In this document: one piece after another, positions 16,352 to 27,618 of the stretch
How positions within the stretch are numbered: the stretch's first letter is position 1
Layout of the letters: each line of letters begins with the position of its first letter
Assembly (NCBI GenBank): GCA_947624925.1
Contig: CANQMG010000003.1
Span: forward strand, 1-40,839
Direction of reading: 5' to 3'
DNA length: 40,839 nt
Source of the DNA: an uncultured Clostridia bacterium
GTDB lineage: Bacteria > Bacillota > Clostridia > TANB77 > CAG-508
Program-made: the position numbers and the translations under genes
Notes under the pieces: generated by a model
What the model was told of the DNA's origin: nothing
Database searches by the model: none
Seen by the model: the letters and a program-made list of their open reading frames with translations, nothing else

Positions 16352-19300
16352 ATGAAAAACAAAGACACTAAAAAAATTAATTTATTATTAAAAAAGGGAA
16401 AAGTAGCAATACCAATTGTATTAATTGCAATAGTAATGTTGCTTAGTTTCTTACTGTATAATGTAGGAAATAATAAGAATAATTTAATAAGTAAGGTAGA
16501 AGAAAACCAAGAGGCATTAAATTCAACTGAATATATATATAGAAAAAATTTAAAGGGATATATTACTAATAACAATATAACTATTTATCCTGATAGAACT
16601 CCTGGTATTATGGAATATAATGTAAGATATGTAGAATTGCAAAAAAAGAATGCTAAAGGGGAGTATGAAACATATTCAAATGCTGAGAATGGTAAGTATC
16701 AATATCTACATGGAGATGTAAATAATGATGGAGAAATAAATAAATATGATGCAGGATTAATATGGGGATATTTAGCTGGTCAAGCTAATCTTACTGAAGT
16801 TCAAAAGTTAGCAGCAGATATAAATGGAGATGGAATATTAAATAATATAGATTATCAAATTATATTATATACTACAGAGTCTAGAGAATATATTATAGGT
16901 AACCCTTCTACTAATGGAGATAATGACAAAATTAATGATAATTTTGATAATTATAATGAAATGAAATTTTTAAAGTCTGATGATGCTAGATTAGTGTTAA
17001 GAGCTTATGGAGGAATGTCAGAAGATGGTGAAAAGAATCCTCAAGAAAACAAAGAAACATTAGTTATTAGAATGTTGGCAGATATTGATTTTGATTATAA
17101 ATTTACATATGAAGAAGTAATATTATATTTAAGAGCATCAGCTAACTTAGAAGAAGATCCGTTAAAAGATGAATTAAAGGAATTATGTAATAAATTAGGA
17201 ATTTCAACTGAATATAGTGAAGGAGATGTAAAAACAGCTAAAGAATTTATAGCAGAACAAATATCTGGTATAATCGAATTAAAGAAAAAAATAAATAATG
17301 CATTATATTATTCAGATACTAATAACCAAGTTATGAAACTAAATATGAATAAAAATTTATTACCAGAGATAGTTGAAGAAGGAGAATATAAACTAGTAAC
17401 AAGAAGATTAAAAAATGCTAATGATGGTGGTAACATTAAATTAAGAGATAAAAATGGTTCAAAAACGCAAGATTTTATTTTGAATCATTCAGAAAATGCA
17501 GAAGAATATGAATTTGTAATAGATAAAACTGCTCCAACTGTTACTGGTACATCTCAAAATCCAAATTCTGATAAATGGACTAACAAAAATGTAACCGTTA
17601 CATTAACTTTTGATGAGGACGTTAAAAAATCAGGAGATAATGAATATAGTAAAAGTCAAGATATTACAATTACTGACAATGGAACTGTTAATACAACATT
17701 TTATGATAAAGCTGGAAATAGTGTAAATGTTCCAACAACTGTTACAAATATAGATAGAACACCAGCTGTGATTTCTGCTAGACCAAGTACTATGGAAGAT
17801 AGTAAAAATTTATTTTTATTAATAACAGCAAATGATGATGGAATTACACAAGAACAGTACATTACAAGTGACTTAAATGGTAACGGAAAAGGAAATGTTA
17901 CTGTTTATAAAAATACTGATAATACAGCTATGACTCTTAGTTCATGTGACAATAATGGAAATAAGGATGCATCTGATAAGAATTATACTAGATGTGATAT
18001 AACAGAAAATGGAACGTATGAGGTTAAAGTTACAGATAAAGCAGGAAATGTAACTAGAACAAGTATTGTTATAGATAATATAGATAAAACATCACCTGTA
18101 TATTCTGTAGTATATAGTACAGTAGACCCAACAAATGGAACTGTAACTGCAACAATATATTTTAGTGAAGAGGTAAAAAAAGAAAACACTAATGAATTTA
18201 ATACAGTATTTAAAGAAGACTTTACTTCTAATGGTACATCAAATAAAAAATTTACAGATAAAGCAGGAAATGAAATAACAGTAAATTTAACAGTTAATAA
18301 TATAGACAAAACTGAACCTAATTTAACAGTTACAAAAAAGATTGAAGGTAGCACAGAATGGACATCTGAAAATGCAACATTAAATATAGTAGCTACAGAT
18401 AGTGATATTGCATTTATAAAAGTAAATGGTGGAGTAATTTCTACTAATGAAACAGAAGTTAATGGTATAGATTACATCGTTACAGAAAATGGAGAATACA
18501 AAGTAGAAGTTATAGATAAAGCTGGAAATGTAAGTGCTAAAAAAGTTACAGTATCTAATATAGATAAAACACCAGCAGTTATATCTGTAAAGCCAAGTAC
18601 AACTAATAAAACAAAATCATTATATTTATTAATAACTGCAAATGATGATGGAATTACACAAGATCAGTATATTACAAGTGATTTAAATACTAGCGGAAAA
18701 GGAAATGTTAGTGTTTATAGAAATAGTGGTTCAAGTACTCTTACAGTTAACTCTTCAGATGGAAATGGTAATACCAGTGCATCTAAAAAGAATTATACAA
18801 AATGTGAAATAACGGAAAATGGAATATATGAAGTAAAGGTAACAGATAAAGCACAAAATATAACAAGAAAAACAATTTTAATAGACAATATTGATAAAAT
18901 TAATCCAACTGAAAAAGTTATATATAGTGAATATGGACCAACAAATAATAATGTAACAGCAACAGTATATTTTAGTGAACCAGTAAGTGTTAGTTTAGAT
19001 AATAAAAATAGTTATAGTAAACAGTACTTTACAACATATACATATGATTTTTCTGAAAATGGTACAAAAACATTAAATTATAAAGATGAAGCAGGAAATG
19101 AAAAGTCAGTAGAATTAAACGTTCAAAATATAGATAAAACAGCACCAAACGCACCTACTATTACAGGAAATCCTACAAATTGGACAAATGAAGATGCTAC
19201 ATTAAATATAACAGCATCAGATAATGATGGTGGATTAGGAATAGCAGAAATAAAAGTAAATGGTGCAATAGTATCAAATACTTCACCAGCTACATATGAG

Positions 19301-22300
19301 GTAGATAAAAATGGTGAATATGATGTAGAAATTGTAGACAAGGCTGGAAATGTTACATCACAAGCTGTTAATGTAACAAAAATAGATAAAGTTGAACCAA
19401 CTGTTCACGTAAATGTTCCAGATTTGAGAGCAAGTGTAGCAAAAACATTAACAGTTGATGCATATGATGGTTTATCAAAAGTAAAAAGTGTAACTGTAAA
19501 TGGAAATACACCTAACAAAGATAATGATAAATATACTGAAACAATAACAGAAAATGGAACATACAAAATTGCTGTAACAGATAATGCTGGTAATACAAAA
19601 ACTATAACTCAAACAGTAGAAAATATAGATCAATCTAAGCCAAATGTAACTATACAATCACCTGGAAGTAGATATATATTATCAAGTGAAAATGGAAAAG
19701 ATAGCAAAACATCAAAAATTACAGCAAAATTACATTCATATGATGAAAATGGAATATTAAAAACAATGTATATCTGGTGCCATGTAAAAGATGAAAAAGT
19801 TACATACCTTGGTAAAGATGGAAAAGAAAAAGATTTAACAGGAGTTACAAAAGGGGACGACGGAGCTTCAATTACTTCTGCAAATATATTAAAGGTACTA
19901 GATGCAGAAGGTGCAAGTGCTACTTGGCAAGAAGTAAATGAAATTACTCAAAACGAACTTGTGTTAGAGCAAGAATTTAAAGAAGCAGGATTATATGTTC
20001 TATTTGCTAAAACAAGAGATAAAGCAAATAACGAATATATTGCATATAAAGAATATGAAATTATAGATGAACCAATTACAAGTGTTACATATAAAGCAGG
20101 AACAGATGAAGAAACAACAGAAGATTTAAGTCAATTTACAGATAATAAGATAACAGAGCCTATGACAATAGAGTTAAAATATGATACTGCTGTAAAATCA
20201 AAAGAAGTAAGCTTTGACCATATAACATATTATGACCCAAATAAATTTGTAATAAGAAAAAATGGAACATTAGTGATAACTGTAAAAGACTGTAATGATA
20301 ATACATATGTAAAAACAGTAGATATTACTAAAATTGATGAAAATAGACCAATAGTTACAATTGAAGAAACAGGAAGAGAAGGAACAACTATTTCTTACAG
20401 ATTACATTGGAACAAAGAAGATATGAACTTTACAACTAATAATGTAATAGTTAAAAATGCAGAAAAATGTAATGGCGATGATGGATTTAAATTTGATGAT
20501 ACTGTTCAAAATGCTGAAGGTGAACCTGATGGAAAAACTGCTACATTAAAAGTTGACTATAAAAATAAAATAAAAAATAATGAGACAAAAGATGTAGAAA
20601 TATATATAAAAGCAGAAGATGCCTTAGATAATGATAGCTATTTAGCATATTATAGTTCAAGAGTAGATAGAAAAGTTCCAGAATTAAAAGAAATAAAGGT
20701 TTATGTTGATCCAAAAGTTGTTACTGTAAATTCAGATATAAGCAGAACAAAGAAAGATTACAACTCAGAAGAAACAATAACTATAGAGGCAATATTTGAT
20801 GAAGATGTTCAATTAACTGAAGATGGAAAATATCCAACATTAAATATATCTTTTGGTGATAATGAATCATTAGAAAAAGTACAAGACGGAGAAGTTCTAG
20901 GAAATGTAATAAAATATACTTATCAGATAAAATCTGGTGATAATGGAAAAATAAGCATAGACGAATTTTCAGGAAAAGTTAAAGATGATCAAGGAAACAT
21001 ATTAAACATACAAAATTATGGAAATATGAATGTAAATACAATAATTGCAGATACAATACTTCCATATGTTACAAAAGTAGATATAACAACAACTGATAAG
21101 AAAACAAACTTAAAAAATGATGATGAAATAACATTTGTAGTAAACTTTAATGAAAGTATCTATAAGAGAAATGAAAATAATGTAGAAAAAATAACTACTG
21201 TTCCTAATTTTAAATTTAAGTTAGGTGAGACAGAAAGAACGCTAAGTAATGGACAATTAAGTGAAGATGGAAAAAAAGTAACATACACATATAAAATAAA
21301 TAATGACAATGGAAAACTTTCATTAATGAGAGATACAGATAAAGCAAAAAATTCATTTGGAAGTTATGGAGATAGTATTGTTTCAGATATTGCAGGAAAT
21401 AAATTTACAGTTGAAAATAATGAAATAAATAAATATGGAATAACTTTAAATGGCGAAGATGTAACAGATAATGGAGATATTGATATTGAATCAGATTCAA
21501 CACCTGTAGCTATTGAAGATATAACAATGACAAATGCAAATGGACATGATGAATATCAAACTGGAGACAGAATAGATATAAAAGTTAACTTCACAGAGGA
21601 ATTATATACATCAGATGGAAAATTATTAACAGATGCTATAAATGAAGATGTAAATAAAAGAGCTTTAAATGGTGATATTAAATATGATGTAATAGATCCT
21701 GAAACAGGAAGTCTACTTGGATATATAATAGATCATGTTGATAGTGAAACTCGTAGAGAGATAAAAGACGAAGTAATATATAAATATCTACCTGACTTAA
21801 TATTAGATATAGATGGAAGAGATATTAAAGATGACCTTGAATTTGAAGATATAGAAAATATTGACGGAAAAACAGTTATAAGCTATTCATATGTAATAAA
21901 ATATGAAGATTATGGTGGAATAGAAGTTGAATCTTATGGAAATAAAGATATATATGATAAAGCTGGAAACAAAACTAATATAAATTATTCAGGAACAGAC
22001 TTTAATTATTATGAAAAAGATAAAGCAATATTTAATACTGGCTCAGTAAAAGTAAATAGAGTTAAAGCACCTTTTGTAAAATACATTGTAAAAGTACAAA
22101 ATGAAAGTGGAGAATGGATTGTAAAAGAAGGTGGAAATTACAAAAAAGGTGATAAAATTCAAATAGTTGCAGGATTTGATGGCTATTTAAGCAGTAATGG
22201 TGAAAAACCAAATGAAAAAAACAATTTAGAAGAATCATATAAAAACCATAATGCAAACTTATATTCACTTAAGATAACAGATGAAGAAGGAAACGAGCTT

Positions 22301-25300
22301 GATACCATAAGACCACTTACAGATGATCATAATCGTAATTCAAATGTTACATTAGCTGTAGGAAAAGAAAGACCAGCCAATAAAACTATTGACAAAAATA
22401 TGGTTATTACATATACATATGACTTAAATAAGGAGAATTTAGACTCAAATATTAAAGTAGGTATATATAACGAAGAAAACGGAAGTAAAGGTACATTAAG
22501 AAATTATAAAGATGAAACATATACTTATTCAAAAGATATATTAAGTAGTTTAGGAATTACTATAGATACAACAATGCCAAAAGCTACAGTAAATGATAAT
22601 GAACTAAAAGCAGGAGAAGAAGAAAACAGTAATAATACATTGGTAGATGAGGCAGATATAGAAGTTAAAGATATAGATATATCATCTTGGACATTAGAAA
22701 AACAGATAACAACTCAAGAAGGCCAAAAAGAATGGATAACAAGTAGAAGCGGAGCCGGAAATCCATATTACTTATATGTAACTACTCCAGGAAAATATAG
22801 ATTAACTTTAATAGATAAAGCTGGAAATACAACAATATATTATTTTGAAATAGTATCATCTAATGATGTTAAAGATGGAATAATAGGACAAAGCGAAAAT
22901 ACAGAAGATTATCCAAAAGAAGATGCACCACTTAAATTTACTGGATTTAATAAATACGAAGATGATGTATTAACTAAAAATGATGTTACAGTATCATTAA
23001 AAGAAGCAAACCATAAATTAAAAGGAGAAGAATCAGAAAATAATTCTTTACAATTACAAAATGGCTTAATAATATCAAAAGTAGAATATGTAGCTGAAGA
23101 TATAAGAATTCATTGGTATGAAGAAAATTATAATCCACAATATACTGAAGTAAAATTTGGTGAAACAACAACACTTTCAAATTTAGATGCAAGTAAAGAT
23201 TATACAGTAAAAGTAACAATAGTAGATACAGCAGGACAAAAACACGAAATTTACTACTATATAACAATAGATCAACAAAAGCCATTAGTAAAAGTAGAAG
23301 TTTCATTAGCAGATAGCACATTAAAAAATAATGATGATATCTATAAAGAAGGAACAAGATTAAATATTTCAGTAATAGTAAACGAGCCAATTTATAATGA
23401 GGATGAAAAAGCTGAAAAAAGGACTTTTGTTACAGCTCCTAAATTAAAAGTATATTTTGGAGAAGGAGAAGAGAAAAAACAAGGAACAGCAAGCAACGGA
23501 TATGCAGTATATCAATTTGGTTCTACATATATATATTCATATGCATATACAATTGGACAAGATGATAATGGACCAATAAGCTTAGAATTTGATAGTAAAG
23601 ATGTATATGATAAAGCTGGAAATAAAATTAATTTATTAGATGATAGTAAAGAGCCAGAACCTGTAGAAGAAGAACATCCAGAAGAGAAAAAAGAAGTTCA
23701 ACCAAGAGTAACATTTAAATATAATGATATTATAGCTGATGCAAAATTACCAACAGTAGATATTAAGTTATATAATGACGATGAAGAAATTACAACAGGT
23801 TATACAAACAAAGATGAACTTAAAGTAGAATTTATTTGGAGTGAAAATGTAACAGGATTTGATGTTTCAGATGTAAGCATTTATGGAATGGGAGAAACAT
23901 TAAGTGAATTTACAGGTCCTTCAGAAGACGGTACACATAAATACACAGCTAAATTAAATACAAGCAGTATTCAAGAGGGAACCATAAGAATTGGTATAGA
24001 ACAAAATGCAGTAAGAGATAAAGCTGGAAATTATAATGTAAGAAAAGAAATTTCTATTATAAAAGATAAAAAAGCACCTACTTTGGAATCACTTACAACA
24101 TATGCAGTAGAGCCATATAAAATTGAAGTAGATGATGAAGTAAGCCCATATAAAGAATACTATAAAGATGAAGAACAAGTTGTAGTTGAAGCTGTATTTA
24201 GTGAGGCAATACAAGATGAAGATCTTCCAACATTAAACCTAAAACTTGGAAAGGCAAATGTTAAAGGAGAAGTAGAAACAGAGGTTTCAGGAGATACAAT
24301 AACATATACTTATACTATAACAGATGGAGATAATGGAGAAATTTCAGTAGGAAAATTTGCAGGAACTGTAAAAGACTTAGCAGGAAACACTAAGAGAATT
24401 GCTGGTAAAGATATAGATGGTGAAACAGTAATTGCAGATACAACAGACCCAGTGCTAAAAACAGTAAATATTAAAACTCAAATAGATAGTACAACACAAC
24501 AACCAAAAACAAATGTAAAAGCTGGAGATACTATAACAATTGAGCTTGAATATAGTGAAAATGTGTATGATTTAGAAGAAAGTGAAGATAAACTTACAAA
24601 TACAATAATAAATTTGGCTAAAGATTTAATAAGTTCAGATTACTTTACATTATCAGATGAAGATGAAATAACAGTTGAAGAAAATAAAGTAATTTACACA
24701 GCTACAATAAATGATAATGTAAATGAAAAATTAAATACAGTAGGGTATAATGGAACTGTTTATGATATTGCAGGAAATGCTTTAACAGCAGAAACTCTAC
24801 CACAAGATACGAAAGTATTAGTAAATGGAAATGATGTAAATAATGATGGTAGTGAAGAAGGAAAAGGTGGAATAGTAGTAGATACTACAAAACCAACTGC
24901 AAATGAAAATTCAATAATAATAGATGCAGTATCAGATATACAAGGAACAGCACCATATTATAAAGCAGGAACAAACTTAACTATAAAAATTAGTTTAGCT
25001 GAAGATATTAAAGTTTGTGAAGGAAATGAATTACAAGGTGGAGTAAAAGTACAACCTATTACTCAATCTGAAATACACTTTGGAGAAGAAGTTTCTGAAG
25101 AAAATATAGGAAAAGGTAAACTAACATTTAAAGGATATGAAGATAAAACATTAATATTTGAATATACAATTGAAGATGGAGATAATGGAGACTTTAACTT
25201 AGTAATACCTGAAAATGCTATAGAAGATTTAGCAGGAAACTTAAATGATGAAATTACAATTGAATATGGAGAGCAAGCAGGAGATAAAAAAGGTGTTGTA

Positions 25301-27508
25301 GCAGATACAATAGCACCAACAATAAATTTACAAAGTGATATTCAATTAAGTAATGGTAGTGGTAATACATTTAATGTTACAGCAAACTTCTCAGAAGATT
25401 TGTATGATGTAAAAGATAATACTAGAACAACTTTAGATTTAGATAATGCTTTACAATTTATTTATACATATAATGGAACAGGAGAAAGAACATCTGTAAA
25501 AGCAAATTCTATAAATGGAAATAAAATTACATATACATTTAATGTAGAAGCTGATAAAGAAGTTGCTACAAGTAAAATAGAGAAAAATGGATTTACAGGA
25601 ACAGCATATGATAGAGCAGGAAATGGATATTCTATGAATCAAACATCTATATTTATAAGAAAAATTACAGTAAGTCTTGCAGATGATGAACAAACAAATG
25701 AATACAATAGATATAAAGCAGGAACAAAAATTAACATTGAAGTAGAATTAAATAAGGAAATTGCTAAATCACAGAATGATCCTACAATAAAAATAAAATT
25801 CGGAGATAGTGAAGAAGAACATGAATTAACAGGAAATATCTCTGATAATAAGATAACATTTGAATATACTATAGCAAATGGAGATAATGGAGAATTAAAG
25901 GTAACACAACTATCTGGAGTAGTAAAAGATGTAAGTTCAGGTAATGATGATACATTTGATTTGGAAGATATGTCTATAGACGGATTAGCAAGAGATACAA
26001 TTATAGCAGATACAACAGCTCCAATAGCCACAGTAACAGTTCAAAATGTTAATAATATAACAAATGCTGATACAATAACTTACAAGATTAAATGGAGCGA
26101 AGAAGTTATAGGATTTGAGGAAAATGATATCAAGGTACAAAATGGAACTATAATAAATTATAAATATGATGAAAATTCAAATGAAGCAACTATAGAAGTA
26201 TTAAAACAAAATGAAGGAAAACAGATTGTATTTATAGCTGCAAATGTATGTGAAGATCAAGCAGGAAATGAAAATATTAGAAGTGAAATAAATAATATAA
26301 CAATAGACACTACAGAACCTACAATAAGGGCAATAGTAAATGGTGGAAATTATGTTATAGATAGTAGTACACAAAAATCTAAGATAGAAACAAAATTAGA
26401 AATAAGTGAAGAAATATCTAGCTTAAAATACAAATGGTCAAAAGAAACTGCTGAAAATGTAGATATGTCAGATGCTACAGAAGTTGATTTAACAGACTTA
26501 GATATAAACGATATACCAATTGCAACAGAAATATCTGAAGAAGGAACTTGGTATTTATATATAACAGCAACAGATATTGCTGGAAATACTAAAAATGCTA
26601 AAACAAAAGCATTTAACGTAAAAGCATCAACAATTGAAATTACTCTAAGCAAGGAAGAAAAAACAAATACAGATATTGTAGCAAATGTAAAATACGGAGA
26701 ATATCTAACAGAAAAACAACTTCTAAGAATTGGAGAACAAGGCTCAGCAGATGCAAGTAAAATTACTGTTAAAGAAAATGGAACTGTACATGCAGAAGCT
26801 ACTGATGGACATGGAAATAAAGTAATAGCAGAAAAAGAGGTTACAAACATATTCAAAAATCCACCAGAAGTAAAAGTAACTGAAGATGCAGGAACAATAA
26901 CAGTAGAAACAACAGATAATGGAGCTGGTATAAAATCTACAACAGTAAAAGGACCAGACGGAGAAAATATAGAACAAAATGAGGACGGAACATATACTGT
27001 AACAGAAAATGGAACATATACTGTAACTGTAGAAGATGAAGCTGGTAATGTAGTAGAAAAGGAAATTGAAGTAAAAGATCTTGATTTACAAGTTGAAACA
27101 GATTATACTATAGTAGAAAAAGACTCTAAGAAATATATAAAGGTAAGTCCAAATACAACAGCTAGTGATATAATAAAGAATGTAAAAGTCTTGAAACAAG
27201 AAAATGCTACAAAAGAAGTTTATGACAAAGATAAAAAGGTTTCTGATAGTGATAAATTAAAAACTGGTGAAGTAATGAAAATTAATGGAGAAGAAACATA
27301 TATAATTGTTGTAAATGGAGACTTAAATAAAGACGGAAATATTTCAATATCAGATTTTGGTTTACTAAATGATTATATACTAGAAAGAAAAAAGAATTTG
27401 GAAACTGTAGTTTTAATTGCTGCTGATGTAACTAATGATGGTGAAATAACAATATCAGATTTTGGTAAATTAAATGCATACTTATTAGGAAGAAATGTAA
27501 GTTTATAA
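16352..27508 (+). CDS. Giant Ig-like repeat surface protein with N- and C-terminal dockerin modules
   Basis: 3718 residues in one frame without interruption. A basic start and hydrophobic segment (about 18-38) act as export signal or anchor. A dockerin module follows at about 121-178, with two calcium loops (GDVNNDGEINKYD and ADINGDGILNNID). The bulk (about 390-3560) is a chain of bacterial Ig-like domains; the turn DKAGN or a close variant (DNAGN, DLAGN, DIAGN) recurs over 20 times. Early domains start like DKTAPTVTGT; later ones have ADTTAPIATV and ..YTI.DGDNGEIS. A second dockerin ends the protein (3656-3718, GDLNKDGNISISDFG and ADVTNDGEITISDFG). No LPXTG or SLH motif is present. The next gene encodes a wall-anchored cohesin. 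Likely an adhesin or surface scaffold; the partner is unknown. Confidence 0.9.
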   Translation: MKNKDTKKINLLLKKGKVAIPIVLIAIVMLLSFLLYNVGNNKNNLISKVEENQEALNSTEYIYRKNLKGYITNNNITIYPDRTPGIMEYNVRYVELQKKNAKGEYETYSNAENGKYQYLHGDVNNDGEINKYDAGLIWGYLAGQANLTEVQKLAADINGDGILNNIDYQIILYTTESREYIIGNPSTNGDNDKINDNFDNYNEMKFLKSDDARLVLRAYGGMSEDGEKNPQENKETLVIRMLADIDFDYKFTYEEVILYLRASANLEEDPLKDELKELCNKLGISTEYSEGDVKTAKEFIAEQISGIIELKKKINNALYYSDTNNQVMKLNMNKNLLPEIVEEGEYKLVTRRLKNANDGGNIKLRDKNGSKTQDFILNHSENAEEYEFVIDKTAPTVTGTSQNPNSDKWTNKNVTVTLTFDEDVKKSGDNEYSKSQDITITDNGTVNTTFYDKAGNSVNVPTTVTNIDRTPAVISARPSTMEDSKNLFLLITANDDGITQEQYITSDLNGNGKGNVTVYKNTDNTAMTLSSCDNNGNKDASDKNYTRCDITENGTYEVKVTDKAGNVTRTSIVIDNIDKTSPVYSVVYSTVDPTNGTVTATIYFSEEVKKENTNEFNTVFKEDFTSNGTSNKKFTDKAGNEITVNLTVNNIDKTEPNLTVTKKIEGSTEWTSENATLNIVATDSDIAFIKVNGGVISTNETEVNGIDYIVTENGEYKVEVIDKAGNVSAKKVTVSNIDKTPAVISVKPSTTNKTKSLYLLITANDDGITQDQYITSDLNTSGKGNVSVYRNSGSSTLTVNSSDGNGNTSASKKNYTKCEITENGIYEVKVTDKAQNITRKTILIDNIDKINPTEKVIYSEYGPTNNNVTATVYFSEPVSVSLDNKNSYSKQYFTTYTYDFSENGTKTLNYKDEAGNEKSVELNVQNIDKTAPNAPTITGNPTNWTNEDATLNITASDNDGGLGIAEIKVNGAIVSNTSPATYEVDKNGEYDVEIVDKAGNVTSQAVNVTKIDKVEPTVHVNVPDLRASVAKTLTVDAYDGLSKVKSVTVNGNTPNKDNDKYTETITENGTYKIAVTDNAGNTKTITQTVENIDQSKPNVTIQSPGSRYILSSENGKDSKTSKITAKLHSYDENGILKTMYIWCHVKDEKVTYLGKDGKEKDLTGVTKGDDGASITSANILKVLDAEGASATWQEVNEITQNELVLEQEFKEAGLYVLFAKTRDKANNEYIAYKEYEIIDEPITSVTYKAGTDEETTEDLSQFTDNKITEPMTIELKYDTAVKSKEVSFDHITYYDPNKFVIRKNGTLVITVKDCNDNTYVKTVDITKIDENRPIVTIEETGREGTTISYRLHWNKEDMNFTTNNVIVKNAEKCNGDDGFKFDDTVQNAEGEPDGKTATLKVDYKNKIKNNETKDVEIYIKAEDALDNDSYLAYYSSRVDRKVPELKEIKVYVDPKVVTVNSDISRTKKDYNSEETITIEAIFDEDVQLTEDGKYPTLNISFGDNESLEKVQDGEVLGNVIKYTYQIKSGDNGKISIDEFSGKVKDDQGNILNIQNYGNMNVNTIIADTILPYVTKVDITTTDKKTNLKNDDEITFVVNFNESIYKRNENNVEKITTVPNFKFKLGETERTLSNGQLSEDGKKVTYTYKINNDNGKLSLMRDTDKAKNSFGSYGDSIVSDIAGNKFTVENNEINKYGITLNGEDVTDNGDIDIESDSTPVAIEDITMTNANGHDEYQTGDRIDIKVNFTEELYTSDGKLLTDAINEDVNKRALNGDIKYDVIDPETGSLLGYIIDHVDSETRREIKDEVIYKYLPDLILDIDGRDIKDDLEFEDIENIDGKTVISYSYVIKYEDYGGIEVESYGNKDIYDKAGNKTNINYSGTDFNYYEKDKAIFNTGSVKVNRVKAPFVKYIVKVQNESGEWIVKEGGNYKKGDKIQIVAGFDGYLSSNGEKPNEKNNLEESYKNHNANLYSLKITDEEGNELDTIRPLTDDHNRNSNVTLAVGKERPANKTIDKNMVITYTYDLNKENLDSNIKVGIYNEENGSKGTLRNYKDETYTYSKDILSSLGITIDTTMPKATVNDNELKAGEEENSNNTLVDEADIEVKDIDISSWTLEKQITTQEGQKEWITSRSGAGNPYYLYVTTPGKYRLTLIDKAGNTTIYYFEIVSSNDVKDGIIGQSENTEDYPKEDAPLKFTGFNKYEDDVLTKNDVTVSLKEANHKLKGEESENNSLQLQNGLIISKVEYVAEDIRIHWYEENYNPQYTEVKFGETTTLSNLDASKDYTVKVTIVDTAGQKHEIYYYITIDQQKPLVKVEVSLADSTLKNNDDIYKEGTRLNISVIVNEPIYNEDEKAEKRTFVTAPKLKVYFGEGEEKKQGTASNGYAVYQFGSTYIYSYAYTIGQDDNGPISLEFDSKDVYDKAGNKINLLDDSKEPEPVEEEHPEEKKEVQPRVTFKYNDIIADAKLPTVDIKLYNDDEEITTGYTNKDELKVEFIWSENVTGFDVSDVSIYGMGETLSEFTGPSEDGTHKYTAKLNTSSIQEGTIRIGIEQNAVRDKAGNYNVRKEISIIKDKKAPTLESLTTYAVEPYKIEVDDEVSPYKEYYKDEEQVVVEAVFSEAIQDEDLPTLNLKLGKANVKGEVETEVSGDTITYTYTITDGDNGEISVGKFAGTVKDLAGNTKRIAGKDIDGETVIADTTDPVLKTVNIKTQIDSTTQQPKTNVKAGDTITIELEYSENVYDLEESEDKLTNTIINLAKDLISSDYFTLSDEDEITVEENKVIYTATINDNVNEKLNTVGYNGTVYDIAGNALTAETLPQDTKVLVNGNDVNNDGSEEGKGGIVVDTTKPTANENSIIIDAVSDIQGTAPYYKAGTNLTIKISLAEDIKVCEGNELQGGVKVQPITQSEIHFGEEVSEENIGKGKLTFKGYEDKTLIFEYTIEDGDNGDFNLVIPENAIEDLAGNLNDEITIEYGEQAGDKKGVVADTIAPTINLQSDIQLSNGSGNTFNVTANFSEDLYDVKDNTRTTLDLDNALQFIYTYNGTGERTSVKANSINGNKITYTFNVEADKEVATSKIEKNGFTGTAYDRAGNGYSMNQTSIFIRKITVSLADDEQTNEYNRYKAGTKINIEVELNKEIAKSQNDPTIKIKFGDSEEEHELTGNISDNKITFEYTIANGDNGELKVTQLSGVVKDVSSGNDDTFDLEDMSIDGLARDTIIADTTAPIATVTVQNVNNITNADTITYKIKWSEEVIGFEENDIKVQNGTIINYKYDENSNEATIEVLKQNEGKQIVFIAANVCEDQAGNENIRSEINNITIDTTEPTIRAIVNGGNYVIDSSTQKSKIETKLEISEEISSLKYKWSKETAENVDMSDATEVDLTDLDINDIPIATEISEEGTWYLYITATDIAGNTKNAKTKAFNVKASTIEITLSKEEKTNTDIVANVKYGEYLTEKQLLRIGEQGSADASKITVKENGTVHAEATDGHGNKVIAEKEVTNIFKNPPEVKVTEDAGTITVETTDNGAGIKSTTVKGPDGENIEQNEDGTYTVTENGTYTVTVEDEAGNVVEKEIEVKDLDLQVETDYTIVEKDSKKYIKVSPNTTASDIIKNVKVLKQENATKEVYDKDKKVSDSDKLKTGEVMKINGEETYIIVVNGDLNKDGNISISDFGLLNDYILERKKNLETVVLIAADVTNDGEITISDFGKLNAYLLGRNVSL
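17759..18985 (+). repeat. Intragenic repeat, 417-bp units 810 bp apart
   Basis: Within the giant gene, 17759-18175 and 18569-18985 encode near-identical segments (TPAVIS..., LLITANDDGITQ, QYITSDLN, NYT(R/K)C(D/E)ITENG, YFSE(E/P)V) with the same length and no net gap. The offset of 810 bp is 270 residues, so a block of Ig-like domains was duplicated in tandem. The two copies have since diverged at many synonymous sites. Confidence 0.8.
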
Positions 27509-27568
27509 TAAAATATTGATTTTATAGAAATATTTGATTATAATATAGTTAATAATATTATAAAATAA

Positions 27569-27599
27569 TTTAGGCAGGCATATTTTCTGCCTGCCTAAA
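27569..27599 (+). terminator. Perfect 12-bp hairpin between dockerin and cohesin genes
   Basis: TTTAGGCAGGCA (27569-27580), loop TATTTTC, TGCCTGCCTAAA (27588-27599). No T-run follows, so it is more likely a partial terminator, RNA-processing site or 3'-end stabiliser between two cotranscribed genes. The ribosome binding site AAGGAGAG of the cohesin gene starts 7 bp after it. Confidence 0.6.
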
Positions 27600-27618
27600 C
27601 AAAGAAAAGGAGAGAAAT

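Noticed and set aside
22986..23390. Leu-rich minus-strand ORF inside the giant gene
   Set aside because: It is a shadow of the AT-rich coding strand with low-complexity composition and no ribosome binding site.
25639..26856. Minus-strand ORFs of 130 and 168 codons inside the giant gene
   Set aside because: They lie opposite an uninterrupted, domain-rich frame and have no ribosome binding site or recognisable domain.
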